From Rhizobium lentis (GTDB lineage: Bacteria > Pseudomonadota > Alphaproteobacteria > Rhizobiales > Rhizobiaceae), in NCBI RefSeq assembly GCF_014200175.1, contig NZ_JACHBD010000011.1:1-64000 (forward strand): DNA of 64,000 bases, in the 5' to 3' direction. Made by a program: the position numbers and the translations under genes. Numbering within the stretch: position 1 is the stretch's first letter; each line of letters starts with the position of its first letter. Below, piece by piece: positions 16,846 through 25,654 of this stretch. The notes under the pieces were generated by a model. That model was not told where the DNA came from. It worked only from the letters and a program-made list of their open reading frames with translations, and made no database searches.

Positions 16846-17358
16846 TCCCCTCAAAGCTAAGCCGGCGTCGAGCGACCGCCTAAGTCCTACACTCAGAGAA
16901 ACACGGCCTTACATGTGAAGTCTTTGGATTTGATTGCCGCCCATCCGCTCAATCGACCTCGCCTCGCATAATAGCAGGGCGCCTACCTTGCCTGGTTCCG
17001 TTCTTTGAGGGCGACACGCAAGCCATCTTGGACCCACCGAGGGAGCCAAAATTTTTCCCTGAGGCACGCGTCCCCTCGCACGCTCGCTTGCTGGGTGGCC
17101 GCGAATGCGGCAAGCCAATGGGCGCGCAGACTTGACGCTTCGAGATCGTGAGCCGAACCGTCGGAATCGGCTGCGGCTGGAGTCTGAGCGCAATTGGATG
17201 GAGTTGGGTGTTGTTCATCCCTTAAGGGAGCTCTGCATTGCAGCTGACACGAGCGTTGTGCTGTGCTTGTTTCCGATTTGTGCGTCTAGGATCGCATAAT
17301 GGATCGAAGGGAACACCAATTCATCGGACACGCCGATGGGCGGTACCGGTGAAGGGAA

Positions 17359-17715
17359 CTACGCCGGCAGGCGCGCCTCGGCATAATGGTCGGCCGCCTG
17401 TTCCAGCACCTCTTCTGCCCACTGGTTCAGACTCTTTCCCGAAAGCTCAGCAGCAAGCGCTGCTCGGCGATGGACTTCGGGAGCGACACGAAACATCATC
17501 TTCCCGGAATAGGGTCGCTGAGGCTCTTTGCCGATTTTCCTGCAGGTCTCCAGGTAGTCATCAACTGCCTCATGGAAGGCTTTCTTGAGTTCAGCGACAC
17601 TGTCACCGTGAAAGCCGATTACATCGGAGATACCTGCAATCCTGCCGAAAAACACATCGTCCTCAGCGTCGAATTCGATGCGAGCGTGATACCCGTTGTA
17701 GGTCATGGTGTTCAT
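17359..17715 (-). CDS. hicB: HicB-type antitoxin
   Basis: A 118-residue antitoxin. The N-terminal partial RNase-H-like HicB domain (residues 1-70) includes YNGYHARIEFDAEDDVFFGR and GFHGDSVAELKKAFHEAVDDY. The C-terminal ribbon-helix-helix part (about 72-110, VAPEVHRRAALAAELSGKSLNQW) binds DNA for autoregulation. It is encoded after and overlaps hicA by 4 bp, giving translational coupling in the usual toxin-first order. HicB neutralises HicA and represses the operon. A dyad upstream of hicA (17984-18004) is the likely binding site. Confidence 0.92.
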   Translation of the reverse strand: MNTMTYNGYHARIEFDAEDDVFFGRIAGISDVIGFHGDSVAELKKAFHEAVDDYLETCRKIGKEPQRPYSGKMMFRVAPEVHRRAALAAELSGKSLNQWAEEVLEQAADHYAEARLPA

Positions 17716-17966
17716 GGCGTTACTCCAATCTGCATCAGGAACTCGCGAGCATCGCGCACCTGATAGCGCTTTGCTTCCTTGGCCGGATGTGGTCTATGGA
17801 AGCTCGCAATGATCCCGTCTTTTTCAAACTTAACGCGGGAACCGTTCCCCTCAATGAGGTCGGCTCCGGCAGCCACAAGCAAATTCTCTATAGCGGCCCA
17901 TTCAATGGTTCCCGAGACCGGGTCCTTGAAGACCGCCGCGAGAGTCTTCCTCTGCTTGCTGTTCAT
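17712..17966 (-). CDS. hicA: HicA-type mRNA interferase toxin
   Basis: An 84-residue HicA toxin with a dsRBD-like fold: a WAAIENLLVAAGADLIEGNG helix-strand unit, then SRVKFEKDG and the catalytic-histidine strand IIASFHRPHP. HicA cleaves mRNA and is held inactive by HicB. It is slightly longer than the minimal 60-residue forms because of an N-terminal extension (MNSKQRKTLAAVF) common in one subgroup. A promoter with a 16-bp spacer ends only about 8 bp upstream of the start, so the message has almost no leader. It sits in degraded accessory DNA, as such modules often do. Confidence 0.92.
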   Translation of the reverse strand: MNSKQRKTLAAVFKDPVSGTIEWAAIENLLVAAGADLIEGNGSRVKFEKDGIIASFHRPHPAKEAKRYQVRDAREFLMQIGVTP

Positions 17967-17973
17967 GCTAGCA

Positions 17974-18004
17974 AATATAGAGACGCTTGCTGATTATGCA
18001 AGCG
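17974..18004 (-). promoter_or_regulatory. hicAB promoter and operator dyad
   Basis: On the minus strand TTGCAT (18001-17996) and TATATT (17979-17974) form -35 and -10 elements with a 16-bp spacer. A perfect 7-bp inverted repeat, CGCTTGC and GCAAGCG at 17984-18004, overlaps the -35, a good site for HicB autorepression. Confidence 0.65.
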
Positions 18005-18786
18005 AAAACTCAGCAATCATCTTAAATTCATCCCAAAGATCGAATGTGCGGCGTGGCCGGGCGTAATCACGGGTAGGCTTGGTTCTCGATGCCGAGATCA
18101 ACGGGTCGGTGGTTCGAACTGGTTCAAGGCGAAGGTGTCTCACGCGGCCGCAATTTATGAGATGCTTCTTTTCCGCCATCTTCAGACATTGCCTGCATAG
18201 CTAAAAGCCACAAATCCGGAACGGATGAGCGGGCTAGTCGTCCCGCCTCCCTGACGGCCGCTATGCTGAGGCTCCTGCGGCTATTCCGCCCTAAGCGCGG
18301 CAAGGCCACGGAAATCCTTTTCACGGCGCCGCTATGCTGATTTCTCCGATACTCTTCAAGCGAACCTGAATCCGGCCGTCGGCGGTGACCTTGCCTCGTT
18401 GAATAATCCATTTTGAAATAAGCTCTGGGCCATTGAGGACCAGGGAATGAAGCGCAACCGTTTAGCGTGATGCGGTGCCGCGAGCCGGAAATGGCTCCGC
18501 ACTGCAACCCGCCGCTACCGCCCCAAATACAGCAACCAAAAACTGGCGGAGCGAACTCAAAGCTGGATAAAACTTGAGGGCAAGTCATGACCGCTGACAA
18601 CGCGCTAGAGAGTTGTAGGGTTAAAATGCGTGTCTATATCAGTTCCATGAACCTTTGGTCGATATCAAGGCGACATTTGTTTCCGAGAACGCACTCGATC
18701 CTGAAAGAGATCAATTGAGTGATTTGACTTTCTCATGATTGCGCCGGCAGGTCTTATTGATGTGGAAGACCTGTCGGCGACCAGTT
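18005..18786. other. gene-free region
   Basis: About 780 bp between hicAB and the transporter gene. Open frames exist on the minus strand (for example 18124-18600) but their composition (Arg/Ser/Pro-rich, no hydrophobic core pattern) and lack of ribosome sites argue against coding. I see no RNA gene or repeat. Confidence 0.5.
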
Positions 18787-20064
18787 TTAATGGACTTTGC
18801 TTGAGTAAAGCAAAGTGGCGGCCGCAAGAACGCAACCTACTGCGCCAACCGTGGCGAAGATGTAGAAGTTCCACTGCGGGGCGAGACCGGCGCCAAGCAC
18901 GGCACCCCCGATGGCTGGACCGATCATTCCGCCGATACGGCCGATGCCGAGTGAGAAACCGAGGCCGGTTCCGCGGATTTCGACCGGATAGAGGTTTCCG
19001 ACGAGGATGTTGGCGAGGATCTGCGTGCCGATCGTTCCCGTGCCTGCGAGTGCCACCAGACCATAGACCTGGAGGCCCTGATCCACCTGCGTCAGCAGCC
19101 AGATCGAGCAGGCTCCGAGTAGAAACATGCCCGCGACGACAATCTTGACATTGCCGCGGTCGGCAATCCTCGCGCCGATCAGCAGCCCGATTGCGGCTCC
19201 GAGATTGAGGGTTACCGAGAAGAGTAGGGCGGAGCCGAGGTCATAGCCCATCTTATTCATGATGGTCGGAAGCCAGTTGACCATGCCGAATGTCAGCAGG
19301 AGCGAACAGAAGTGGATACCCCATGCGTTCAAGGTCGGCAGCAGGCGACCTTCGGAAAACAGCGACCGGATGCCGACCTGTACAATAGGCTTAGCGATGG
19401 GATTGGCCAGCCCGTACTGGTCTGCGATCTGGTTGGCTTCGCTCTGGCGGTTCTTCGTTGCCAGCCATTCGGGAGACTCGGGTATGAGGCGGATGAAGAA
19501 AGGCAGAAGCAGGATCGGTGCGCCGCCGATGATCATCAGCGGACGCCATCCGTATTTCTGTATCAGCAGCATTCCGAGGATGCCCGAAACGATGCCGCCG
19601 GCGAGATAACCGAGAAGAGCAATCGAATAGGCCATTGCCTTCCGCTTCGGCGGAGAAAACTCGATGATCAACGCGGTTACAGTCGGAAAAAGAGCGCCAA
19701 GGCCTAGGCCGGCAAGAAAGCGTGTTCCCTCGAAAACGAGAAAGTTCGGCGCAAGACCGCTGCCGATCATCATAACGGAGAAGCTCAGCAGACTGCCTAT
19801 GATGACCTTGCGGCGACCTATCCTGTCAGCGAGTGTCCCGGCGACGAGAGCGCCCAGCAGCATACCGAACAGGGTGATGGAGGCGGCTCGTCCCACCAAG
19901 CCGGGCGTCAAGCCCCAGTTGGCTTCACCGAGCAATGCCGGCGCGACGGCGCCGTAGACGATCAGGTCATAGCCGTCGAACAGGATCAGCAGACCGCAAA
20001 GAGCGATGATGATATTCGGGCTGCGAACGCGTTCCTTGATAATAGCGAGATCTTGTATGGCCAA
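18787..20064 (-). CDS. MFS transporter, aromatic acid:H+ symporter type; likely gamma-resorcylate uptake
   Basis: A 426-residue, 12-helix MFS protein. TM1 carries DGYDL (LILFDGYDLIVYG), the charged signature of the AAHS aromatic-acid symporters (PcaK/BenK type). The loop 2-3 motif reads LADRIGRRKV. It lies next to the MarR regulator and the resorcylate degradation operon, so 2,6-dihydroxybenzoate uptake is the likely role; the corresponding gene in the described Rhizobium gra cluster is graK. Start: a TTG at 20064 is preceded by GGGGAGGG with good spacing. An ATG at 20082 lacks a ribosome site. A dyad like that before the catabolic operon sits upstream (20248-20259). Confidence 0.85.
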   Translation of the reverse strand: MAIQDLAIIKERVRSPNIIIALCGLLILFDGYDLIVYGAVAPALLGEANWGLTPGLVGRAASITLFGMLLGALVAGTLADRIGRRKVIIGSLLSFSVMMIGSGLAPNFLVFEGTRFLAGLGLGALFPTVTALIIEFSPPKRKAMAYSIALLGYLAGGIVSGILGMLLIQKYGWRPLMIIGGAPILLLPFFIRLIPESPEWLATKNRQSEANQIADQYGLANPIAKPIVQVGIRSLFSEGRLLPTLNAWGIHFCSLLLTFGMVNWLPTIMNKMGYDLGSALLFSVTLNLGAAIGLLIGARIADRGNVKIVVAGMFLLGACSIWLLTQVDQGLQVYGLVALAGTGTIGTQILANILVGNLYPVEIRGTGLGFSLGIGRIGGMIGPAIGGAVLGAGLAPQWNFYIFATVGAVGCVLAAATLLYSSKVH

Positions 20065-20247
20065 TTTTCCCTCCCCATACATTTGAGTACAGGAAGTACG
20101 CTCCTGCCAGCGGCAGGTCCGCGTTGATCCATGTACAAATCCTCCTGGATCGTTGCCGGCGTGGTTCCTCCCAGCTCCAGACTCGCCCATGAGAGCGCGA
20201 TGTCAAGACAACGATGACACCCTATTAAATACTTGCGAATAAAATAT

Positions 20248-20259
20248 TTGCAACTGCAA
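20248..20259. promoter_or_regulatory. TTGCA-N2-TGCAA dyad upstream of the transporter gene
   Basis: TTGCA AC TGCAA repeats the dyad seen in the catabolic promoter at 20871-20882 (TTGCA AA TGCAA). It lies between the MarR gene stop and the transporter, with possible -35/-10 elements just after it on the minus strand. It is the likely operator of the MarR-type regulator. Confidence 0.5.
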
Positions 20260-20264
20260 TCTTT

Positions 20265-20717
20265 TCAGATGGCAACTTTTCCCTTTCCGGATATTGCCGG
20301 CAGGTTGCTGTGCATGCGGCGCAGCGCCTTCTTCAGGGCTGCGACCTCTTCTTCCGACATGCCCTGCACCGCGGTGCGTTCAAGTTCCACGGCAAGCGGC
20401 ATAAGCCTTTCCGTCATCGCCTCGCCCTGCGGGGTCAGCCTTACGATGACGATACGGCCGTTTTCTTCCGGACGTGTTCGCGACACCAGCTTGCGCTTGG
20501 CCAGTGTGCCGACCAGGCGCGAAAGCGTCGAAATCTCGACGGAGACGACGTCGGCGAGATCCCCCAGGGTGCTCTCCTGGCGCTCTTTGAGCATGGCCAG
20601 GACCCGGTACATCGCCACGCTGAGATTGTCTTCGGCGATTCTCTGCGCGAATACCTCGGCTATCCGCACGCCGGCGCGATTGAGAAGATAGGGAACGGAA
20701 TCGGTAAGTTTGTACAT
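20265..20717 (-). CDS. graR: MarR-family regulator of the gamma-resorcylate cluster
   Basis: A 150-residue MarR protein. The winged HTH spans about residues 40-105 (STLGDLADVVSVEISTLSRLVGTLAKRKLVSRTRPEENGR in pieces), with the D-x-R wing motif changed to EENGR. MarR proteins usually repress divergent catabolic genes until an aromatic ligand binds. It is transcribed away from the flavin-reductase gene across a 198-bp region with a clear dyad. In the described gra cluster of Rhizobium sp. MTP-10005 the regulator is likewise the first gene. The symbol rests on gene order and partner identity. Confidence 0.85.
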   Translation of the reverse strand: MYKLTDSVPYLLNRAGVRIAEVFAQRIAEDNLSVAMYRVLAMLKERQESTLGDLADVVSVEISTLSRLVGTLAKRKLVSRTRPEENGRIVIVRLTPQGEAMTERLMPLAVELERTAVQGMSEEEVAALKKALRRMHSNLPAISGKGKVAI

Positions 20718-20860
20718 GTCTCTGTCTGCTGGCGGGATTCGGCTTGCCGGGGGCTCTCTCCGACATGCACCTAAATGACCGGAATGACAACACGATTGGC
20801 TTCAGCCGCCGAGAACGGCTGGGAAGATCAAGCATTTTCCGCATAATTTTTAAATTTGCA

Positions 20861-20888
20861 TTGACAACAATTGCAAATGCAATAATTT
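20861..20888 (+). promoter_or_regulatory. promoter/operator of the resorcylate catabolic operon
   Basis: TTGACA at 20861-20866 and TAATTT at 20883-20888 with a 16-bp spacer form a sigma-70-like promoter. A near-perfect dyad (ATTGCA AA TGCAAT, 20870-20883) fills the spacer, so a bound MarR dimer would block polymerase. A strong AGGAGG-like site precedes the first gene at 20916. Confidence 0.65.
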
Positions 20889-20915
20889 AAATTACAGGAG
20901 ACACGGGAGGAAATC

Positions 20916-21455
20916 ATGTCTGCCACTGCTGCCCTCGGCATAGCGCCGGCCCCCGCACCGATCAGCGATGCATTTCGATCGACCATGCGTCGTTTCCCGG
21001 CGACGGTGACGGTCATTTCCGCCTGTCGCAACGGCGCGGATCATGGAATGACGGCAACGGCCGTGACATCACTTTCGATGGATCCGCCATCTCTCATCAT
21101 CTGCCTGAACAATCGCACCTACCTGCATGACATGCTGCTTGAGGTGCCTGAATTCGCAGTCAGCGTTCTGACCGACAGGCAGGCAGCCGTATCGGAAGGT
21201 TTCAGCGGCAAGATTGCGCCTGAGCGTCGGTTCGATGCTGCCGATTGGATTCGCCATGAGCGCGGCATGATGGTGCTGGGATCCGCTCATGCCGCGGTTG
21301 TCTGCCGCCGTATGGGCGCAGTTCCTTATGGAACGCACACGATCTTCATCGGGCAGGTGGTGGATACACGCCATTCCGACGACACCACCGCGCTGATGTA
21401 CGAGAACTCGAAATATTGCGCGCCACAGCACGCGCTTCCTGCATCCCAGAACTGA
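20916..21455 (+). CDS. graD: flavin reductase component of resorcinol hydroxylase
   Basis: A 179-residue flavin reductase of the HpaC/HsaB type. The FMN-binding core includes FPATVTVISA, HGMTATAVTSLSMDPPSLIICLN and the GKIAPERRFD segment. It should reduce FAD/FMN with NAD(P)H and pass it to the monooxygenase encoded 10 bp downstream, which hydroxylates resorcinol to hydroxyquinol. First gene of an operon running to 25965. The start follows GGGAGGAAATC. The symbol follows the matching gene order and partner families of the characterised Rhizobium cluster (graRDAFCBE). Confidence 0.88.
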   Translation: MSATAALGIAPAPAPISDAFRSTMRRFPATVTVISACRNGADHGMTATAVTSLSMDPPSLIICLNNRTYLHDMLLEVPEFAVSVLTDRQAAVSEGFSGKIAPERRFDAADWIRHERGMMVLGSAHAAVVCRRMGAVPYGTHTIFIGQVVDTRHSDDTTALMYENSKYCAPQHALPASQN

Positions 21456-21465
21456 AGGTAGTTCC

Positions 21466-22698
21466 ATGAACAATACAGCTGCCCTGTTTCCCGCCTCGGC
21501 GCGGGTCGAGAACGCATGTCTTGCAGATCGCATCGCCCCCGTGCTGGAGGAGATCCGTGCCGGCGCGCGCGATACCGAAAAATCCGGCCGCGTGCCGGCA
21601 CGCAATATCGATCTGCTGCGCGCCGCCGGCTATTTCGATATCGTCAAGCCTGCCCGTTTCGGTGGCGAGGAAGGATCGTTTGCCGAGCTTGTCGATGCAA
21701 ATATCCAGCTGTCGTCGGCTTGTGCCTCCACCGGCTGGGTTGCGGGCCTCCTTTCCGCGCATCAATGGCTCCTTGCCATGTTTGATGAAAGGGTTCAGCA
21801 GGACGTGTGGGGCAGCAATCCGGATGCGCTGCTCTGCGGTTCCTATGCGCCGGTCCGCATGGCGGAGCGCATCGAGGGCGGTTTCCGGTTATCCGGTGAC
21901 TGGGCCTTTGCGAGCGGATGCGATAATGCACAGTGGGCGCTCTGTGCGGCGATCATTCCGCCAAACGGCGAGGGGGAGCGTCCTGTACCGGCGTTCCTTC
22001 TGGTTCCCGCCAGCGATTATGCCATTGCCGAGACCTGGGACGTGGTCGGCCTCGCGGGGACCGGCTCAAAAAGCCTGATCCTCAAGGACGTCTTCGTTCC
22101 GGAATGCCGTATGCTGAGCTTTCCGGATGCGACCTCCGGCAGAACGCCGGGCGGACGTGGCTATAAGGGTATCGGCCTTTTCAACATTCCGCTGCTGATG
22201 GGGGTTCCGTTCTGCCTCGGCAGCGCGGCCGTCGGTGCGGCGAAGGGCGCATTGGAGAGCTATATCGACCACATGGGGGCCCGTGTGACACGTGGCGCAG
22301 TCGCCGGTGGCAACAACAAGATCGCAGAATTTCCGACGATCCAGCTTCGCGTGGCGGAAGCCTCCGCATCCGTGGATGCCGCCCGCGAAATCATTCTGCG
22401 CGATATTGCCCGGGCGCAGCAACTGGCCCAGGCCCGCGAGGATGGCGCCGGCGAGATCACCGAAGAAGATCGGATTCTTGCCCGTCGTAGCCAGTCTTTT
22501 GCGGTCAGCCTGGCCCTCCGGGCCGTGGAAGCTCTCAATGCATCGACAGGCGGCCTCGGCCTCCAGATGTCCAATCCCGTCCAGCGGGCATGGCGCGATG
22601 CAAATGCCGTCGGGCGCCATATTTCCATGAACTGGGATGCCGTGGGGACCATGGTTGGCCAGCAGCTGCTCGGTCTTCCGCCCAAGGGACAATTCTGA
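21466..22698 (+). CDS. graA: flavin-dependent resorcinol hydroxylase, large component
   Basis: A 410-residue group-D flavin monooxygenase with the acyl-CoA-dehydrogenase fold (HsaA/HpaB-like). The N-terminal helical domain includes RVPARNIDLLRAAGYFDI and ACASTGWVAGLLSAHQWLLA. The middle beta domain has LSGDWAFASGCDNAQWALCA. The C-terminal helical bundle carries RSQSFAVSLALRAVEALNAS and ends in the WDAVGTMVGQQLLG motif. With the reductase it converts resorcinol, the product of the decarboxylase, to hydroxyquinol. Gap to the decarboxylase gene is 46 bp. Intact. Confidence 0.88.
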   Translation: MNNTAALFPASARVENACLADRIAPVLEEIRAGARDTEKSGRVPARNIDLLRAAGYFDIVKPARFGGEEGSFAELVDANIQLSSACASTGWVAGLLSAHQWLLAMFDERVQQDVWGSNPDALLCGSYAPVRMAERIEGGFRLSGDWAFASGCDNAQWALCAAIIPPNGEGERPVPAFLLVPASDYAIAETWDVVGLAGTGSKSLILKDVFVPECRMLSFPDATSGRTPGGRGYKGIGLFNIPLLMGVPFCLGSAAVGAAKGALESYIDHMGARVTRGAVAGGNNKIAEFPTIQLRVAEASASVDAAREIILRDIARAQQLAQAREDGAGEITEEDRILARRSQSFAVSLALRAVEALNASTGGLGLQMSNPVQRAWRDANAVGRHISMNWDAVGTMVGQQLLGLPPKGQF

Positions 22699-22744
22699 TC
22701 CGCCATCCCACTATTTCGATTGAAGACAGGAAAGAGAGCATATC

Positions 22745-23725
22745 GTGCAAGGCAAGATCGCGCTTGAAGAACATTTCGCCATTCCCGAGACGCTGCAGGA
22801 TTCGGCTGGTTTCGTGCCGGGCGACTACTGGACGGAACTGTCCGCCCGGCTTCTCGATATCCAGGACAAGCGTCTGCGGCTGATGGATGCCCATGGCATT
22901 GAGAAAATGATCCTGTCGCTGAACGCTCCGGCCGTGCAGGCGATCCCGGATAAGGCAAAGGCTCTGGAGACTTCCCGACGCGCCAATGACTTTCTGGCGG
23001 AGCAATGCGTCAAGAACCCGAACCGTTTCCTGGGATTTGCAGCTTTGCCCCTGCAGGATCCGGATGCGGCCGCGCAGGAATTGCAGCGATGCGTGACGAC
23101 GATGGGTTTCGTCGGTGCACTGGTCAATGGCTTCTCGCAGGAAGGCGACGGAACGACGCCGCTCTACTACGACCTGCCGCAATATCGTCCGTTCTGGGCC
23201 GAAGTCGAAAAACTCAACGTTCCCTTCTATCTGCATCCGCGCAACCCGCTGCCGCAGGATAGTCGGATCTATGCTGGCCATTCCTGGCTGATGGGTCCGA
23301 CCTGGGCGTTCGCACAGGAGACCGCTGTTCACGCGCTACGCTTGATGGGATGCGGCCTGTTTGACGAACATCCGGCTTTGCGCATCATCGTTGGTCACAT
23401 GGGCGAGGGACTGCCATATATGATGTGGCGCATCGACAACCGGAATGCGTGGGTCAAGGTGGAAAAGAACTATCCGGCCAAACGCCCGATTGCCGATTAT
23501 TTCAACGATAATTTCTACATCACGACCTCGGGGAACTTCCGCACGCAGTCGCTTATCGATGCTATGCTGGAAATCGGCGCGGACCGAATTCTGTTCTCGA
23601 CAGACTGGCCATTCGAGAACGTCGACCATGCTGCAAACTGGTTCGACAACACGACCATCTCCGAGGCCGACCGTCTGAAGATCGGTCGCACCAACGCGGT
23701 TTCACTCTTCAAACTCGATCGATAG
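22745..23725 (+). CDS. graF: gamma-resorcylate (2,6-dihydroxybenzoate) decarboxylase
   Basis: A 326-residue amidohydrolase-superfamily decarboxylase that converts 2,6-dihydroxybenzoate to resorcinol without oxygen. All metal and catalytic residues known for this enzyme are at their published numbers: E8 and H10 (ALEEHF), H164 (YLHPRN), H218 (VGHMGE) and D287 (FSTDWPF). The active-site loop AGFVPGDYW is also present. The exact numbering, with no gaps, makes this a confident assignment and defines the pathway. GTG start with AGGAAAGAGAG upstream. The downstream reductase gene starts 2 bp after its stop. Confidence 0.95.
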   Translation: MQGKIALEEHFAIPETLQDSAGFVPGDYWTELSARLLDIQDKRLRLMDAHGIEKMILSLNAPAVQAIPDKAKALETSRRANDFLAEQCVKNPNRFLGFAALPLQDPDAAAQELQRCVTTMGFVGALVNGFSQEGDGTTPLYYDLPQYRPFWAEVEKLNVPFYLHPRNPLPQDSRIYAGHSWLMGPTWAFAQETAVHALRLMGCGLFDEHPALRIIVGHMGEGLPYMMWRIDNRNAWVKVEKNYPAKRPIADYFNDNFYITTSGNFRTQSLIDAMLEIGADRILFSTDWPFENVDHAANWFDNTTISEADRLKIGRTNAVSLFKLDR

Positions 23726-23726
23726 C

Positions 23727-24785
23727 ATGTTTGCACCTTTCAGATACACGGCCAGCGCGGCACAGGTCTTCTTTGGGAGCGGCTCGTTGAACCGTCTCTC
23801 CGAGGCGATTGCTGGGCAGGGCGGCAAGCGCGCCCTGATCCTTTCGACCCCGCACCAGAAAGCGGAGGCCGAACGGATCGCGGCTTCCCTCGGTCCGCTT
23901 GCGGCGGGACTATTCCACGACGCGACGATGCATACGCCGGTCGATGTAACCGAGCGCGCGATCGCCGCATACAACTTGGCCGGCGCCGATTGCGTGGTCG
24001 CAATCGGCGGCGGATCGACGATCGGTCTCGGCAAGGCGATCGCCTATCGCAACGACGCGCCACAAATCGTGGTGGCGACGACCTATGCGGGATCGGAGGT
24101 TACACCAATCCTCGGCCAGACAGAAAACGGGCAGAAGACAACGGTCCGCGGCCCCGGCATCCTGCCCGAGGTGGTGATCTACGACCCGGAATTGACATTG
24201 GGATTGCCAGTCAACATCAGCGTCAGCAGCGGGCTCAATGCAATGGCGCACGCCGTCGAAGGTCTCTACGCGCAGGATCGCAACCCGATTTCGTCAATGA
24301 TGGCGGTCGAGGGCCTGCGCGCGATGAAGCAGGCTTTGCCTCAAATCGTAAGTGCCCCTGGGGACATCGGGCCGCGAAGCGAAGCGCTTTACGGTTCCTG
24401 GCTGTGCGGTACGGTGCTCGGAGCGGTTGGCATGGCCCTCCATCACAAGCTTTGCCATACGCTGGGCGGTAGCTTCGATCTGCCGCATGCGGAAACCCAC
24501 GCGGTCATTCTTCCCCATTCTGCCGCCTACAACGCGGCGGCCGCAGCGGATGCGTTAAAGCCGGCCGCCGATCTCTTCGGCGGCTCGCTGGGCTGCGGTC
24601 TTTATGATTTTGCCGCTTCGATCGGCGCCCCGCTGGCGCTGCGCGAGCTGGGCATGAAGGAGGCCGATCTCGACCGTGCGGCAGAACTCGCCGCCCAGAA
24701 CCCCTACTGGAACCCGCGCCCGATCGAAAGGAAACCGATCCGGGTTTTGTTACAGAGCGCCTGGGAGGGCGCGCGGCCGCGTTAA
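23727..24785 (+). CDS. graC: maleylacetate reductase
   Basis: A 352-residue member of the iron-type alcohol dehydrogenase superfamily, maleylacetate-reductase branch. The NAD(H)-binding loop reads IGGGSTIGLGKAIAYR (about residues 93-108). The AMAHAVEGLYA helix and the metal-region segment LHHKLCHTLGGSFDLPHAETHAV follow. It reduces maleylacetate to 3-oxoadipate, the last step of hydroxyquinol breakdown, feeding the beta-ketoadipate route. It is two bases downstream of graF, so translational coupling is likely. Confidence 0.92.
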   Translation: MFAPFRYTASAAQVFFGSGSLNRLSEAIAGQGGKRALILSTPHQKAEAERIAASLGPLAAGLFHDATMHTPVDVTERAIAAYNLAGADCVVAIGGGSTIGLGKAIAYRNDAPQIVVATTYAGSEVTPILGQTENGQKTTVRGPGILPEVVIYDPELTLGLPVNISVSSGLNAMAHAVEGLYAQDRNPISSMMAVEGLRAMKQALPQIVSAPGDIGPRSEALYGSWLCGTVLGAVGMALHHKLCHTLGGSFDLPHAETHAVILPHSAAYNAAAAADALKPAADLFGGSLGCGLYDFAASIGAPLALRELGMKEADLDRAAELAAQNPYWNPRPIERKPIRVLLQSAWEGARPR

Positions 24786-24805
24786 TGCCTTAGGAGGATG
24801 GTCAC

Positions 24806-25654
24806 GTGCCTGAATATTTCAGCGAAGAGAGATCCGTGGAAGCCGTCAATTCGCGGATGGGGCAGGACATTAATCCACGCCTGGCCGAAATCATGGCGTC
24901 GCTTGTCAAGCACCTGCATGCCTTTGCCAAGGATATCAGCCTGACCCAGGAGGAATGGGAGCTGGCCATAGGCTTCCTGACCCGAACCGGCCATCTCTGT
25001 CATCACGAGCGACAGGAGTTCATCCTGCTCAGCGATACGCTTGGGCTGTCGATGCTGGTGGATGCAATCAACAACCGGCGTCCGCCAGGCGCCACGGAAA
25101 ATACAGTGTTCGGACCTTTCCATGTCGAGGGCGCGCCCATACGGCAGATGGGTGAAAACATCTCGCTCGACGGCAAGGGCGAGAGCTGCCTCTTCATCGG
25201 GCGGGTGCTGGATCTCGGCGGCAATCCGATCGAGGGAGCCCGGATCGACGTATGGTCGGATAATTCCGATGGCTACTACGACGTCCAGCAGCCGGATATT
25301 CAGCCGAAGTGGAACAACCGGGGCATCTTCGTGACCGGCGCAGATGGCGCCTATAGTTTCGTCGGCATAAAGCCGGTTTCCTACCCGATCCCGGATGACG
25401 GCCCGGTCGGCCAGATGTTAACGTCCCTCGGCCGCCATCCCTACCGTCCTGCCCATACCCATTACCTGATCACGGCTTCAGGTTATCAGAAGCTCGTAAC
25501 CCACACCTTTGTCGGCGACGATCCCTATCTGGAATCAGACACGGTGTTTGGTGTAAAAAAGAGCCTGATCGCTCCTTTCGAACGTGTGGATCGTCCGACG
25601 GTCTGGCGCTCCGCTTTCGATTTCGTGCTGACGCCCGTCGAGACCAGACGATGA
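24806..25654 (+). CDS. graB: hydroxyquinol 1,2-dioxygenase
   Basis: A 282-residue intradiol ring-cleavage dioxygenase with the N-terminal helical dimerisation domain (residues 1-100) and the beta-sandwich catalytic domain. Iron ligands are visible: a tyrosine in DGYYDVQ (Y157/158), Y193 (VSYPIPDDGP), and H217 and H219 (RPAHTHY). It cleaves hydroxyquinol to maleylacetate, which the preceding gene reduces. GTG start with TAGGAGG upstream. The stop overlaps the next gene as ATGA. Confidence 0.93.
   Translation: MPEYFSEERSVEAVNSRMGQDINPRLAEIMASLVKHLHAFAKDISLTQEEWELAIGFLTRTGHLCHHERQEFILLSDTLGLSMLVDAINNRRPPGATENTVFGPFHVEGAPIRQMGENISLDGKGESCLFIGRVLDLGGNPIEGARIDVWSDNSDGYYDVQQPDIQPKWNNRGIFVTGADGAYSFVGIKPVSYPIPDDGPVGQMLTSLGRHPYRPAHTHYLITASGYQKLVTHTFVGDDPYLESDTVFGVKKSLIAPFERVDRPTVWRSAFDFVLTPVETRR

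Larger units (their letters stand above)
16133..17358. other. degenerate intergenic stretch
   Basis: More than 1.2 kb without an intact gene. It carries the GST-like and phospholipase-D-like fragments listed separately. A further open reverse stretch at 16283-16474 (MTEPAPRLAAVPSMAV at its start) has unremarkable composition and no recognised relative. The remainder shows short, overlapping frames on both strands, typical of decayed accessory DNA. Confidence 0.5.

Noticed and set aside
18100..18130. TTCGAAC-like tRNA T-loop sequence
   Set aside because: No anticodon arm or acceptor stem can be folded around it.
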